64,000 bases of DNA from Zhuqueibacter pondensis (lineage in GTDB: Bacteria; Zhuqueibacterota; Zhuqueibacteria; Zhuqueibacterales; Zhuqueibacteraceae). Of this stretch, positions 26,887 to 35,337 are shown piece by piece (the first letter of the stretch is position 1; every line of letters begins with the position of its first letter). Made by a program: the position numbers and the translations under genes. Below the pieces are notes generated by a model. That model searched no databases, was not told the origin of the DNA, and saw only the letters and a list, made by a program, of their open reading frames with translations. The stretch spans positions 1 to 64,000 of the forward strand of contig JAPDQK010000020.1 of NCBI GenBank assembly GCA_034505955.1. Direction: 5' to 3'.

Positions 26887-26972
26887 AACCCCGATAATTC
26901 ACACGGTGCATAAAGCGACAGCACTCTGCTCTCGACGCAAGCCTAAAAATATGGCTCATAAATTATCGGGGT
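26887..26972. repeat. 86-base MITE-like element with CCCCGATAATTCA ends, copy 1
   Basis: It starts AACCCCGATAATTCA and ends TAAATTATCGGGGT, an inverted terminal repeat of about 14 bases. The interior (CGACAGCACTCTGCTC, GCCTAAAAATATGGCTCA) is homologous in reverse orientation to the copy at 41415-41501. Two inverted dispersed copies of the same length argue for a mobile non-autonomous element. Confidence 0.75.
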
Positions 26973-27053
26973 GAACACGGCACGGCCCCAAAATGATTCA
27001 GAGTTCCGGGTTTCGGGCTGCTTGCGCATTTCCAGCAACCCGAAACCGGTCGA

Positions 27054-29723
27054 CTATTTCGTCAAAAGTAATTTGTGCTGTGACAACCAACCATCGAATT
27101 CCAGCCGGCATAGATAGACCCCACTGGCAACACGCACGCCGCCGTCGTCTGTGGCATCCCAATAAAAATTGTGACTTCCGCTGGCAAGTGTTCCGGAAAT
27201 CAATGTTCGGATCAACTGGCCCGAGAGGTTGTAAATTGCCAAATTCGCCTTTCCCGGCGCCGGCAAGGCAAAAGTGATGGTTGTGCTCGGATTGAATGGG
27301 TTGGGATAATTTCTCAATTCAATTGTACGGGGGATGGCTCCGTTTTTTGGCGCAGCCACGGAAGTCGCTTTGCCGAGTGTTATGGTATAAGTCGCCATTC
27401 CGCTGGGATTGTCGGAAAAAGAAATCATCCCGTTCACTCCGGTCGTGCCGGTAGCAATCTTGATGCCTCCTTTGACCACGTTATACTCGCGCTTTTTACC
27501 CAACTCTGGCACGAAAAATTTCACCACTTTGTTGCTGCTGATGCTGCAGGAAAGATTCGTCATCGGCGTTTCATCCTTGCTGAACAGGACGAGGCGTTCC
27601 TTGTCAATCAGTGCACCCACCCAGTTGGGACCGGAGATTGCTTCCACCGGCGCCTTCTCGCCCATGGTATTGGCGTCACCGATTTGTATCACGGTCAAAA
27701 AAAGATTCTCGCGTGAGCGAATTTGCAAGGTATGATCACTGAACAAATAGCTTGCGGCTTCGCCGAATGCGCCGTCGTAACCAACCGGTGAGCCATCGGC
27801 CCAAACCCACTCATAACCCGGGCCGCCAAACTTGTGCAAGGTGGCATTTTGCGGCAGTAGCGAGGTCAGATACATCTGCCCGTGTGAGCGATCTATCCGG
27901 TTGACGACTTTTACGGTTTTGGCAGTGCTGGTCCAGTGCCCGCTGCCGGCTGTGGTCCAGGTTCCACCCACCGCTTCGATGTCCGTTGGGGTGTGAATGA
28001 CAAAATATTTTTCTTGCGCGGATTGCACGCGATCCATGATCACGATGAACTCGCGATTGACCGGCCCGCGCAGATAAACCAGCGCACGCCGCGCCAGAGT
28101 TGCCTTGCTGCCGGCTTTGTAGCTGCGGGTGTAATTGTAATTGACATAATCGTACAAACCCGGCTGATGTTCCCGCGCTTCGACGGTGCCAATGTGCGTG
28201 TTCGCGCCGATCTCGAAATCCTGGGGCGTGTCGGCACCGTCACTGATGCTACCCTTTTCGAGGCTGAGTTCCTTGTCCGGTCCCAATCCGAACACGTTGT
28301 TTTGCGCCATGGCTTTGCCGCCACTCCCAACCTTTGGGATGCCGGTACTGGCATTTTTGGTATTGGCGGCACTGATCGCCAGCGTGCCAAAGCGATGCAC
28401 ATTAATGGCACCGGTTTCTTCTTCATTGTGTCCGTTTTGATACCAGTATTGCGGGCTGAAGAACTGAATGAGCGTGGCGCCCTCATAACTGTGATCGGAA
28501 CGCATGGCGTGCATCTGGCCCAAATGATAACCCAACGGAATGCCGGCCTCTTCCGGCGATTTTTTCGGCACGTGTTTGGTGCCAAAGACAAACTTGTAAA
28601 AGAAATCGTAAATGTGGGGCTCGTAATAATCATAATTATCGACTTGCAAGCCGTAGGGACTTTTCTCACAATACCAAGCGGCAAATCCGGCCAGGTTCGG
28701 GTCTGCTTCGACCAGCGACGCCGCGACCATGTTCATGACTGCGGAGGTGAGACAGTTCATGTTCGTTACTGCCGTGCTGGTATTTTGTTGGCTGAAATAA
28801 TAGATCCCCCGGTACGGCGTGGTCATGAGATTGTAGTAAATATAATACGGCGCATCATGAATCCACGGATTGGAGAGGAAAAAGTTTTCGGCCAAAGCGC
28901 TGCCGGCAGCACCGGCGAGCAGCAAGATTCCGGTGTAGCCATCCATCGCGTAACCATCTCCCTCCACCCAGTCGCTGGAGCCTTCAAAGAGTTTGGCCGC
29001 CACCCCGAGCTGCCGGGTGATGAAAACATCTTGAAATGAATCCATCATTTGCCTGGCCGCGGTGAGATAGGAAGCGCCGAGGTCGTTGTCACCATAAAAA
29101 CACAAGGCACCGCCGTAGACATGACAATTGGCGGCATAATGATTTTCCAATTTCACTTTGTCAGACTGATAACGATTGTTCCACATCGTGATCAGGCGAC
29201 CGGCCAGCGCACGCCGTTGCTCCAAGGTCGCCAGGTCATGCGTCCAATCGTAGACGACTTGCAGTGCCAGACTCGCCACTCCACCGTCGGAGGTGGTGAG
29301 ATTTTTTGCGCCATGATGCGTCTCGGTCCAGCCGTTATCCAAATTTTGAGCAATGTGCAGCCCCCACGCAATCGCCTTTTGCCCATATTCTTTCCTGGTA
29401 TGGCGCGCGCTTATACCGGGAATGGTGGCGGGATCGATCTGATAAAGCAGGGCAAAGGAACGCGCAATGCCAAAGATCTCATTCCATTGAGCAGAGCCGG
29501 CTGCGCTGTCGTAAAATTTGTCCAGGTCATTGACAAAATTTTGAAAATCAGCGCGGTAGTGGGTTTTTATCCTCTCGCGCATTGCGGCCACACCTTCGGG
29601 AGTGACGAACAGTCGCGGATGAATGCCCTTGGCAATCGGGGAATTCGGTTTGGGAACAAAGGTTTGCGCCTGCAAGGACGCGAAGAAAAGTACAGTACAA
29701 AGAATAGTCAGAAATTTTTTCAT
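27054..29723 (-). CDS. Secreted heparinase II/III-like protein with C-terminal sorting domain
   Basis: An 889-residue exported protein. A signal peptide covers about residues 1-19 (FLTILCTVLFFASLQAQ). An alpha-toroid region follows (HPRLFVTPEGVAAMRERIK to about 400), then a beta-sandwich region as in heparinase II/III and alginate lyases (YLRGPVNREFIVIMDRVQS). The last 85 residues are a FlgD/T9SS-type sorting domain (YPNPFNPSTTITFALP, then SGQLIRTLISGTLASG and GVYLCRLEF). It probably degrades an acidic polysaccharide outside the cell; the substrate is unknown. GAGG precedes two adjacent ATGs at 29726 and 29723; spacing favours the second. No other polysaccharide genes are close. Confidence 0.82.
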   Translation of the reverse strand: MKKFLTILCTVLFFASLQAQTFVPKPNSPIAKGIHPRLFVTPEGVAAMRERIKTHYRADFQNFVNDLDKFYDSAAGSAQWNEIFGIARSFALLYQIDPATIPGISARHTRKEYGQKAIAWGLHIAQNLDNGWTETHHGAKNLTTSDGGVASLALQVVYDWTHDLATLEQRRALAGRLITMWNNRYQSDKVKLENHYAANCHVYGGALCFYGDNDLGASYLTAARQMMDSFQDVFITRQLGVAAKLFEGSSDWVEGDGYAMDGYTGILLLAGAAGSALAENFFLSNPWIHDAPYYIYYNLMTTPYRGIYYFSQQNTSTAVTNMNCLTSAVMNMVAASLVEADPNLAGFAAWYCEKSPYGLQVDNYDYYEPHIYDFFYKFVFGTKHVPKKSPEEAGIPLGYHLGQMHAMRSDHSYEGATLIQFFSPQYWYQNGHNEEETGAINVHRFGTLAISAANTKNASTGIPKVGSGGKAMAQNNVFGLGPDKELSLEKGSISDGADTPQDFEIGANTHIGTVEAREHQPGLYDYVNYNYTRSYKAGSKATLARRALVYLRGPVNREFIVIMDRVQSAQEKYFVIHTPTDIEAVGGTWTTAGSGHWTSTAKTVKVVNRIDRSHGQMYLTSLLPQNATLHKFGGPGYEWVWADGSPVGYDGAFGEAASYLFSDHTLQIRSRENLFLTVIQIGDANTMGEKAPVEAISGPNWVGALIDKERLVLFSKDETPMTNLSCSISSNKVVKFFVPELGKKREYNVVKGGIKIATGTTGVNGMISFSDNPSGMATYTITLGKATSVAAPKNGAIPRTIELRNYPNPFNPSTTITFALPAPGKANLAIYNLSGQLIRTLISGTLASGSHNFYWDATDDGGVRVASGVYLCRLEFDGWLSQHKLLLTK

Positions 29724-29956
29724 CATTACCCTCGTGTCTTTGTGAAACACCGGCCTGAAATTCATTTCCGTAAGATGTTCGCCCCGACTCCAAGAACTCG
29801 GGGACGAAAACTCCGTCAAAGCCCCTGTTTTTATTGATACCTCGCCAGTCTGCTGCCAGCTTTGAAAAACCGACGCAAATCAGCCTTTCTGAAAATAAGC
29901 CAATGGTGTGCCAACAACTGAGGCATTGCCAGCATCTCAAAATTGTCGTTGCCTTT

Positions 29957-29971
29957 TACAATTTCATTGTA
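29957..29971. promoter_or_regulatory. Palindromic operator-like site before the MNT-HEPN gene
   Basis: TACAAT-TTC-ATTGTA is a perfect 6-base dyad. It is followed by TATAAC, a possible -10 element, and lies 12 bases before the ATG at 29984. Such a position would suit autorepression by a toxin-antitoxin protein, but no DNA-binding domain is recognised in the product. Confidence 0.35.
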
Positions 29972-29983
29972 TAACTTTTTTAC

Positions 29984-30799
29984 ATGACCAGGCCATTCAA
30001 AACCACACTCCTCGACAGGCATTTGCGCCGGCAACAACAGGAGAATGAAAGACAACGGCAGGAAATCTTGCAACGTTTGCTCCAGTTGCTGCCAAAATTG
30101 GCGCCACGGTATGGTTTCGATCAGGCATACGTATTTGGTTCATTGGCGAAAAAAGGGCGATTCCGAAAAACCTCCGACATCGACCTCGCGGTTCGGGGAC
30201 TCACCAATGAAAAGTATTTTGCCTTCATGGCTGAGCTTTCGAACCGCCTGGGCCGCGAAGTGGATGTCATCCAAGTCGAAAAGCACCATCTCAGTAAACG
30301 CATCATGGAAACGGGGATAATTATGGAACAAGAACGACTGAGCGTTCTCGAAGCGGATATTCGCAATCAGCTAAACCAAATCGACGGCATTTACGAAAAA
30401 ATTGCCGAGAGGAAAAAGGGCTACCTGAAAGATCCTGCCGTCATGGAGAGCCTGGCCTATCAACTGCATAATTTGTACTGTGCCTTCGAGGATCTGTTCA
30501 GGATTGTTGCGGATTATTTTGAGAATCACCTCGTCGAACCAACGATCTGGCACAAAGAGTTGTTGACCCGAATGAAGCTGCCTATCCGAGATGTGCGCCC
30601 GTCAGTCATTTCCGAATCCGCCTTCGCGTTGCTCGACGAATTGCGTGGATTCCGGCATGTCTTTCGTCACGCCTACGGATTCGAATTGGAAGCGGCAAAA
30701 GTCAAGATCGTCCTGCAAAAGGCTTTGGCGTTGAAAAAAATTTACAAGAAGGATATGGCGAATTTTCTCGGCCAATTAAAAGCAGCAATGAAAGCATGA
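29984..30799 (+). CDS. Fused MNT nucleotidyltransferase-HEPN protein
   Basis: A 271-residue single chain carrying both halves of an MNT/HEPN toxin-antitoxin module. Residues 40-115 form the nucleotidyltransferase (GS at 52-53, D-x-D in SDIDL at 65 and 67, third Asp near 94). From about 118 (RLSVLEADIRNQLNQIDGIY) it continues as a HEPN domain with the catalytic R-x4-H intact as RHVFRH (Arg224, His229). Such parts are normally two adjacent genes; here no stop lies between them. An N-terminal basic, Gln-rich helix (14-35) is extra. It is flanked by no partner gene. The fusion could keep the RNase permanently adenylylated or inhibited (inference). Confidence 0.85.
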   Translation: MTRPFKTTLLDRHLRRQQQENERQRQEILQRLLQLLPKLAPRYGFDQAYVFGSLAKKGRFRKTSDIDLAVRGLTNEKYFAFMAELSNRLGREVDVIQVEKHHLSKRIMETGIIMEQERLSVLEADIRNQLNQIDGIYEKIAERKKGYLKDPAVMESLAYQLHNLYCAFEDLFRIVADYFENHLVEPTIWHKELLTRMKLPIRDVRPSVISESAFALLDELRGFRHVFRHAYGFELEAAKVKIVLQKALALKKIYKKDMANFLGQLKAAMKA

Positions 30800-31111
30800 A
30801 GGCAATACTTCCCAACATTGGGAAAATCCCACTGGAAATTTGTCATTTTTGCAAAAAGCCCTTTGCCAGTGATCTGTCTGTACTTTTCAAGTCGATGAAA
30901 ATCAATTGATTCGTTTGTGAACATTTCGGCACTTTTCTTGCGATAACGGACAACAATCCGAGATATGGTTCCGTGGTATTGGCAATTTGGAAGTCAAAGC
31001 CAATTGCAGCGCGATCTTCAGTGCTGTGATGCACACGGTTCAAATATCATCCAACTATGCCGGAATTTCCAAAGCCAATCAAAACCGCACAATCAAAGGA
31101 GTAAAAATTCC
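30800..31111 (+). other. Intergenic leader of the CBS-sdh cluster
   Basis: There is no gene in this gap. It contains the sigma-54-type promoter candidate at 30927-30942 and an untranslated leader of about 150 bases. Confidence 0.5.
30927..30942 (+). promoter_or_regulatory. Candidate sigma-54 promoter
   Basis: CGGCACTTTTCTTGCG matches the -24/-12 pattern, with GG and GC exactly ten bases apart. Transcription from it would begin near 30953 and enter the CBS-domain gene at 31112. Two NtrC-type activators are encoded in the window, so the factor itself is surely present. Confidence 0.5.
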
Positions 31112-31552
31112 ATGAACCTGCTCAAAATCGCCCGTGTGCCGCCGATTACGGTTTTGCCGGAGGCGACCGTGGCCGAGGCGGTTGAGGCCATGAAGAATGC
31201 CGGAGTCGGCGCCGTGGCTGTAGTCAGGAAGAATAACAAGCTGGTTGGCATCTTCACCGAGCGCGATTTGATGCTGCGGGTGGTTCATGCCAAACTGCCG
31301 GTCAAGAAGACGCTGGTTGGCGAGGTGATGACAAGATCACCGGTAACCGCGACAACGCAACTCAACTGCAGCGAGGCGCTCGCGCTGATGGAAGGCAAGC
31401 ATTTTCGCCATTTGCCCATTGTTGACGACGATGGTAAAATTATGGGTATGCTCTCGATCCGGCATCTGCTCAAACGCCTGGTCGAAGACCTGTCCGGAGA
31501 GCTGGAGGCGATCGACGCGTATCTGTGCGCCGATGGCCCGGGCGGAGATTGA
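31112..31552 (+). CDS. CBS-domain pair protein
   Basis: A 146-residue protein made of two CBS motifs (residues 9-62 and 76-130), for example TVAEAVEAMKNAGVGAVAVV, LVGIFTERDLMLRVV, then FRHLPIVDDDGKIMGMLSIR. Such stand-alone Bateman modules bind adenine nucleotides and usually regulate a partner. AAAGGAG lies 11 bases before the ATG. It is directly upstream of the succinate dehydrogenase genes with a 54-base gap, so an adenylate-dependent control of that complex or of its expression is plausible (inference). Confidence 0.88.
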   Translation: MNLLKIARVPPITVLPEATVAEAVEAMKNAGVGAVAVVRKNNKLVGIFTERDLMLRVVHAKLPVKKTLVGEVMTRSPVTATTQLNCSEALALMEGKHFRHLPIVDDDGKIMGMLSIRHLLKRLVEDLSGELEAIDAYLCADGPGGD

Positions 31553-31606
31553 AATGACAAAACTTCTCGAACTATCTCAGATCAATCAACCAAACACGTG
31601 ATTGCC

Positions 31607-31969
31607 ATGAAAAACTCAGTTGGCTGGACCTGGCATTTGCTGGCAGGAATCGCACTCGCCTTCCTGCTCGGCATGCACATGTTCATCATGCATCTGGATG
31701 ACGTACTGAACATCGGCGGCGGCGCAACCAAAGCCGTCAGTTTCACGGAAGTGGTGCACCGCGGTCAGCAAGTTTTCTTTATGGTTACCTACATTTTGTT
31801 GTTGGCGGCTGCGCTCTATCACGGTTTGTATGGGTTGCGCACCATCATTTTCGAGCTGACGCTGCCGTCGCAGGTTGAAAAAGTTCTTACCGTGTTGTTT
31901 GTGCTGGGCGGGATCGCGTTGTTCATTTACGGCAGTTCCGCCGCCATATCTGCTTATCGGTTGGGATAA
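31607..31969 (+). CDS. sdhD: Succinate dehydrogenase/fumarate reductase small membrane subunit (SdhD-like)
   Basis: A 120-residue three-helix membrane protein: helix 1 WHLLAGIALAFLLGMHMFIM, helix 2 VFFMVTYILLLAAALYHGLYG and helix 3 VLTVLFVLGGIALFIYGSSA. His residues in GMHMFIMH and LYHGLYG fit heme b or quinone-site positions. ATG at 31607 is used; a GTG three codons earlier is possible and no strong ribosome site is visible. It precedes sdhB, while the second membrane subunit follows sdhA, a split arrangement. The subunit letter is tentative. Confidence 0.75.
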   Translation: MKNSVGWTWHLLAGIALAFLLGMHMFIMHLDDVLNIGGGATKAVSFTEVVHRGQQVFFMVTYILLLAAALYHGLYGLRTIIFELTLPSQVEKVLTVLFVLGGIALFIYGSSAAISAYRLG

Positions 31970-32065
31970 GGTTGCGCGTTTTGCGCTTCGCGTTCTTATG
32001 CCGGAAAATCTCCCCCGAAAAGCGATCGTTTTACGAAATTTCATGTTCAAGGGAAGAACAACCTT

Positions 32066-32884
32066 ATGAAAAACGTCAATCACAAAGTCGGTTTCAAAAT
32101 CTTTCGGTATGATGGCATCGGCCAGCCGTGCTGGGATACCTTTGAGATTCCCGTGAGTCGCGGCATGACGGTGCTCGACGGATTGATTTACATCAAGGAA
32201 AATCTCGACAGCACGCTGGCGTGGCGCAGCTCGTGCCGGATGGGCGTTTGCGGCTCATGCGGGATGATGATCAACAGCCGGCTGCAGCTCGCCTGCCAGA
32301 CGCAAATTTTCGAACTCAAAGCGCCGGTCGTGGTCAAGCCATTACCCAATTTCCCGATCATTCGCGACCTGGTGCCGGATTTGATGAGCATGATCAAGAA
32401 GCATCGCGAGGCCAAGCCGTGGATCATTCGCCAGGATCTCGCGGAACTGGATCACCCGACCAATGAATATCTGCAAAGTGCACAAGAGGTGGAGAAATAT
32501 CTCCAGTTCTCGTACTGCATCAAATGCGGTTTGTGCATGGCAGCCTGTCCGACGCTCGCCACCGACGAACGTTACCTCGGCCCGCAACCGCTGGGACAGG
32601 CGTATCGCTACATGGCGGATTCACGCGATGAGGGTTTTGCGGAGCGGGTCAAATCAATACTGAGTAACGCCGGTCCGTGGCGCTGCCATTTTGCCGGCGA
32701 ATGCTCTCAAGTTTGCCCGAAGCATGTAGACCCGGCGCTGGCCATTCAAAAAATGAAGCGTGAAATTTTCCTGCGCACGCTGCGTCTGAAGAAAAGCAAA
32801 CCCGGTGCACCGGTGGCACCGAAAATAACGGAAGCCCAACCCAAGCCCGGCATTCCAAAAGCGCCGGAAAGGACGGTGAAATGA
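32066..32884 (+). CDS. sdhB: Succinate dehydrogenase/fumarate reductase iron-sulfur subunit
   Basis: A 272-residue electron-transfer subunit. The [2Fe-2S] ligands are in SCRMGVCGSCGMMINSRLQL with the last Cys in ACQTQ. The [4Fe-4S] motif is CIKCGLCMAACP and the third cluster uses CHFAGECSQVCPKHVDP, in the order expected. The C-terminal tail after about 245 is Lys/Pro-rich and longer than usual. It passes electrons between the flavin of SdhA and the membrane quinone site. It is the second sdh gene of the cluster. Confidence 0.95.
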   Translation: MKNVNHKVGFKIFRYDGIGQPCWDTFEIPVSRGMTVLDGLIYIKENLDSTLAWRSSCRMGVCGSCGMMINSRLQLACQTQIFELKAPVVVKPLPNFPIIRDLVPDLMSMIKKHREAKPWIIRQDLAELDHPTNEYLQSAQEVEKYLQFSYCIKCGLCMAACPTLATDERYLGPQPLGQAYRYMADSRDEGFAERVKSILSNAGPWRCHFAGECSQVCPKHVDPALAIQKMKREIFLRTLRLKKSKPGAPVAPKITEAQPKPGIPKAPERTVK

Positions 32885-33008
32885 GACGGGGAGATGGGGC
32901 GAACGGGAGAACAGGAGAGGGGGGTGAGTGGGTGCATGGTTAAATTTTTACTGCGGGAGAAACATACAAATAGAAAACGGTGCCGTTTGAATGGCATTTT
33001 AACTGATA

Positions 33009-33031
33009 GCCTCATGCCTTTAGGCTGAGGC
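33009..33031 (+). promoter_or_regulatory. Hairpin in the sdhB-sdhA gap
   Basis: GCCTCATGCCT and AGGCTGAGGC pair around a TT loop with one bulged base, 24 bases before the sdhA start. No T-run follows, so an mRNA-processing or translation-control structure is more likely than a terminator. A G-rich stretch (32884-32935) precedes it. Confidence 0.4.
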
Positions 33032-33055
33032 GGTCCAACCAAGATAGATCAAATT

Positions 33056-34774
33056 ATGGAAAACTCAGTTCAACATGATGTTCTCATTCTCGGCTCCGGT
33101 TTGGCGGGCTTGCGCGCTGCGGTGGAAATCGCGCGACGAACCAACGGCAAGCTGAGTATCGGACTTGTTTCCAAAGTGCAGCTCATGCGTTCGCACTCCG
33201 TTGCCGCAGAAGGTGGCACCGCGGCAGTGATGCGACCGGAAGAGGGCGATTCGCTCGAGCTGCATGCGTGGGACACGGTGAAAGGCTCTGATTTTCTCGC
33301 GGATCAGGATGTGGTCGAGCTTTTCTGTAAAAAAGCGCCGGAAGAAATTCTCCAGCTCGAGCATTGGGGCATTCCCTGGTCGCGCCGCGACGATGGCCGC
33401 ATCGACCAGCGGCCCTTCGGCGGGCACAGCTTTCCGCGTGCCGTCTATGCGGCAGACAAAACCGGCTTCTTCGAGATGCAGACGCTGTACGACACCCTGC
33501 TCAAATATGGCGAGGTGGCGCGTTACGACGAGTGGTTCATCACCGCGATTGCCATCGAGAACAATCAGTTCTGCGGCCTCGTCGGTTTGGACCTGGCGAC
33601 GGGCAAATTCCATACGCTTGCGGGAAAAACATTGATCATCGCCTCCGGTGGTGCCGGCACGCTGTACGGATTCACGACTTATTCGCAAACCGTGACCGGC
33701 GACGGCATGGCGATGGCGTATCGAGCGGGTATCGCCCTCGAAGACATGGAGTTCATCCAATTTCACCCGACCGGTTTGGTGCCTTCGGGTATTCTTATTA
33801 CCGAGGCCTGCCGGGGAGAGGGAGGTTATCTCCTCAACAATAAGGGCGAGCGCTTCATGGAGCGCTATGCCAAGGAGAAAATGGAGCTGGCTCCGCGCGA
33901 CATGGTCTCGCGCTCGATGATCACGGAAATCGAAGAAGGCCGCGGGTTCAAAACACCGGAGGGCCGCAACTACTTGCAACTCGATTTACGCCATCTCGGC
34001 GAGCATAAAATCAATGTGCGCCTGCCGCTCATTCGCGAACTGGCGATGAAATTCGTCGGCATCGATCCGGTCAAAGAGCCGATCCCGATTCATCCCGTGG
34101 CGCACTATTCGATGGGCGGCATCGAATGCGACATTAACGGTGCGACCTCGGCATCAGGCATCTGGGTAGCCGGAGAAGCGGCGTGCTGCAGTTTGCATGG
34201 CGCCAATCGTCTCGGCGCGAATTCGACGGCCGAGTGTCTGGTGTGGGGACAGATCACCGGCGAGCAAGTCGTGAAATATTTTGAAAACGGCGCGGCGCTG
34301 CCCAAAATCCCTGAGGGCTTTGTGAAAGAACAGGAAAAACGTCTCGAGCGCTGGCTGTCGGAGAGTACAGGAATGGAAAATCTCTACGCATTGCGTCGCG
34401 AGCTGCGGCTGACGATGGACAATCACGTCGGCGTGTTTCGCACCGGTGAGGAGCTGCAAAAGGCGCTGAGCAAGATTCAGAATTTCAAGCAGCGTTACCA
34501 AAACATTCGCGTCAAGGACAAAGGCCGGGTGTACAACACAGATTTGCTGGCGGCTTTGGAGCTCGGCAATCTGCTCGATCTCGCGGAAGTCGCGGTGACC
34601 TCGGCGCTGGCGCGGCAGGAATTCCGCGGTGCCCATGCGCGGCGTGATTTTGCCAAACGCGATGACGAAAAATGGCTCAAGCACACGCTGGCACATTTCA
34701 CGCCGGAAGGCCCGAAGCTGAGCTACAAGCCGGTGCGGATTACCGCGTGGCAGCCGGTGGAGCGGAAATATTGA
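33056..34774 (+). CDS. sdhA: Succinate dehydrogenase/fumarate reductase flavoprotein subunit
   Basis: A 572-residue flavoprotein interconverting succinate and fumarate. Dinucleotide fold LILGSGLAGLRAAVEIA at the N terminus; the His that binds FAD covalently lies in MRSHSVAAEGG; substrate site residues are in EFIQFHPTGLVPSGILI, GEGGYLLNNKGERFMERYA and HPVAHYSMGGI. The C-terminal helical domain is normal. Whether the complex runs as dehydrogenase or fumarate reductase cannot be told from sequence; presence of gltA and mdh nearby favours a TCA-cycle role. Confidence 0.95.
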   Translation: MENSVQHDVLILGSGLAGLRAAVEIARRTNGKLSIGLVSKVQLMRSHSVAAEGGTAAVMRPEEGDSLELHAWDTVKGSDFLADQDVVELFCKKAPEEILQLEHWGIPWSRRDDGRIDQRPFGGHSFPRAVYAADKTGFFEMQTLYDTLLKYGEVARYDEWFITAIAIENNQFCGLVGLDLATGKFHTLAGKTLIIASGGAGTLYGFTTYSQTVTGDGMAMAYRAGIALEDMEFIQFHPTGLVPSGILITEACRGEGGYLLNNKGERFMERYAKEKMELAPRDMVSRSMITEIEEGRGFKTPEGRNYLQLDLRHLGEHKINVRLPLIRELAMKFVGIDPVKEPIPIHPVAHYSMGGIECDINGATSASGIWVAGEAACCSLHGANRLGANSTAECLVWGQITGEQVVKYFENGAALPKIPEGFVKEQEKRLERWLSESTGMENLYALRRELRLTMDNHVGVFRTGEELQKALSKIQNFKQRYQNIRVKDKGRVYNTDLLAALELGNLLDLAEVAVTSALARQEFRGAHARRDFAKRDDEKWLKHTLAHFTPEGPKLSYKPVRITAWQPVERKY

Positions 34775-34864
34775 ACTCCGCTGCGAAAGCAATTCCCTGG
34801 CTAAAGAAATGAAATCCGAGTGACAGAATGTTTCGGCGTGATTGAATATTTACTGAGAGTCAAC

Positions 34865-35305
34865 ATGAATTCCAACGACACCAAAAAACATCCCAATAAG
34901 CTCGGCCTGTGGGGCTGGCTCGGAGGCGGCCGCTACGGCCTCGAGCGTTATGCGTACTCGTTGCACCGGTTTACCGGTATTGTACTCATTCTTTATTTAC
35001 CTCTGCATTTGTATATCACCAGCATTCGGCTGAAAGGTGAAGCGGAATGGGAAAAGCTGATGGAGAAATTCGATACACCGCTGATGCACGTGTTGGAATT
35101 TCTGCTGTTCGGTGCGTTTCTCTTTCACGGCCTTAATGGCCTGCGGCTGTTTTTCACCGAGTTGGGCTTTTTTATTGGCAAGCCGGGACATCCCGAGCCG
35201 CCGTATCGAACTTCGATTCATAAACAGCGGCCGGTGTTTATTTTCATGATGCTGCTGGCAGCGGCATTTTTTGCGATCGGCGCATTTGATTTCTTTGGAT
35301 TTTGA
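34865..35305 (+). CDS. sdhC: Succinate dehydrogenase cytochrome b subunit
   Basis: A 146-residue membrane protein with three helices. The family signature RYAYSLHRFTGIVLILYLPL (helix 1 start, His heme-site residues) and a second His in FLFHGLNGLRL are present. ATG at 34865 is preceded by GAGAG and avoids an unlikely N-terminal extension from 34820. With the 120-residue protein before sdhB it completes a two-anchor, four-subunit complex. The stop overlaps a possible TTG start of the next gene. Confidence 0.88.
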   Translation: MNSNDTKKHPNKLGLWGWLGGGRYGLERYAYSLHRFTGIVLILYLPLHLYITSIRLKGEAEWEKLMEKFDTPLMHVLEFLLFGAFLFHGLNGLRLFFTELGFFIGKPGHPEPPYRTSIHKQRPVFIFMMLLAAAFFAIGAFDFFGF

Positions 35306-35337
35306 AACCTGCGGAATACATTCCGCAGCTGGCGGTA

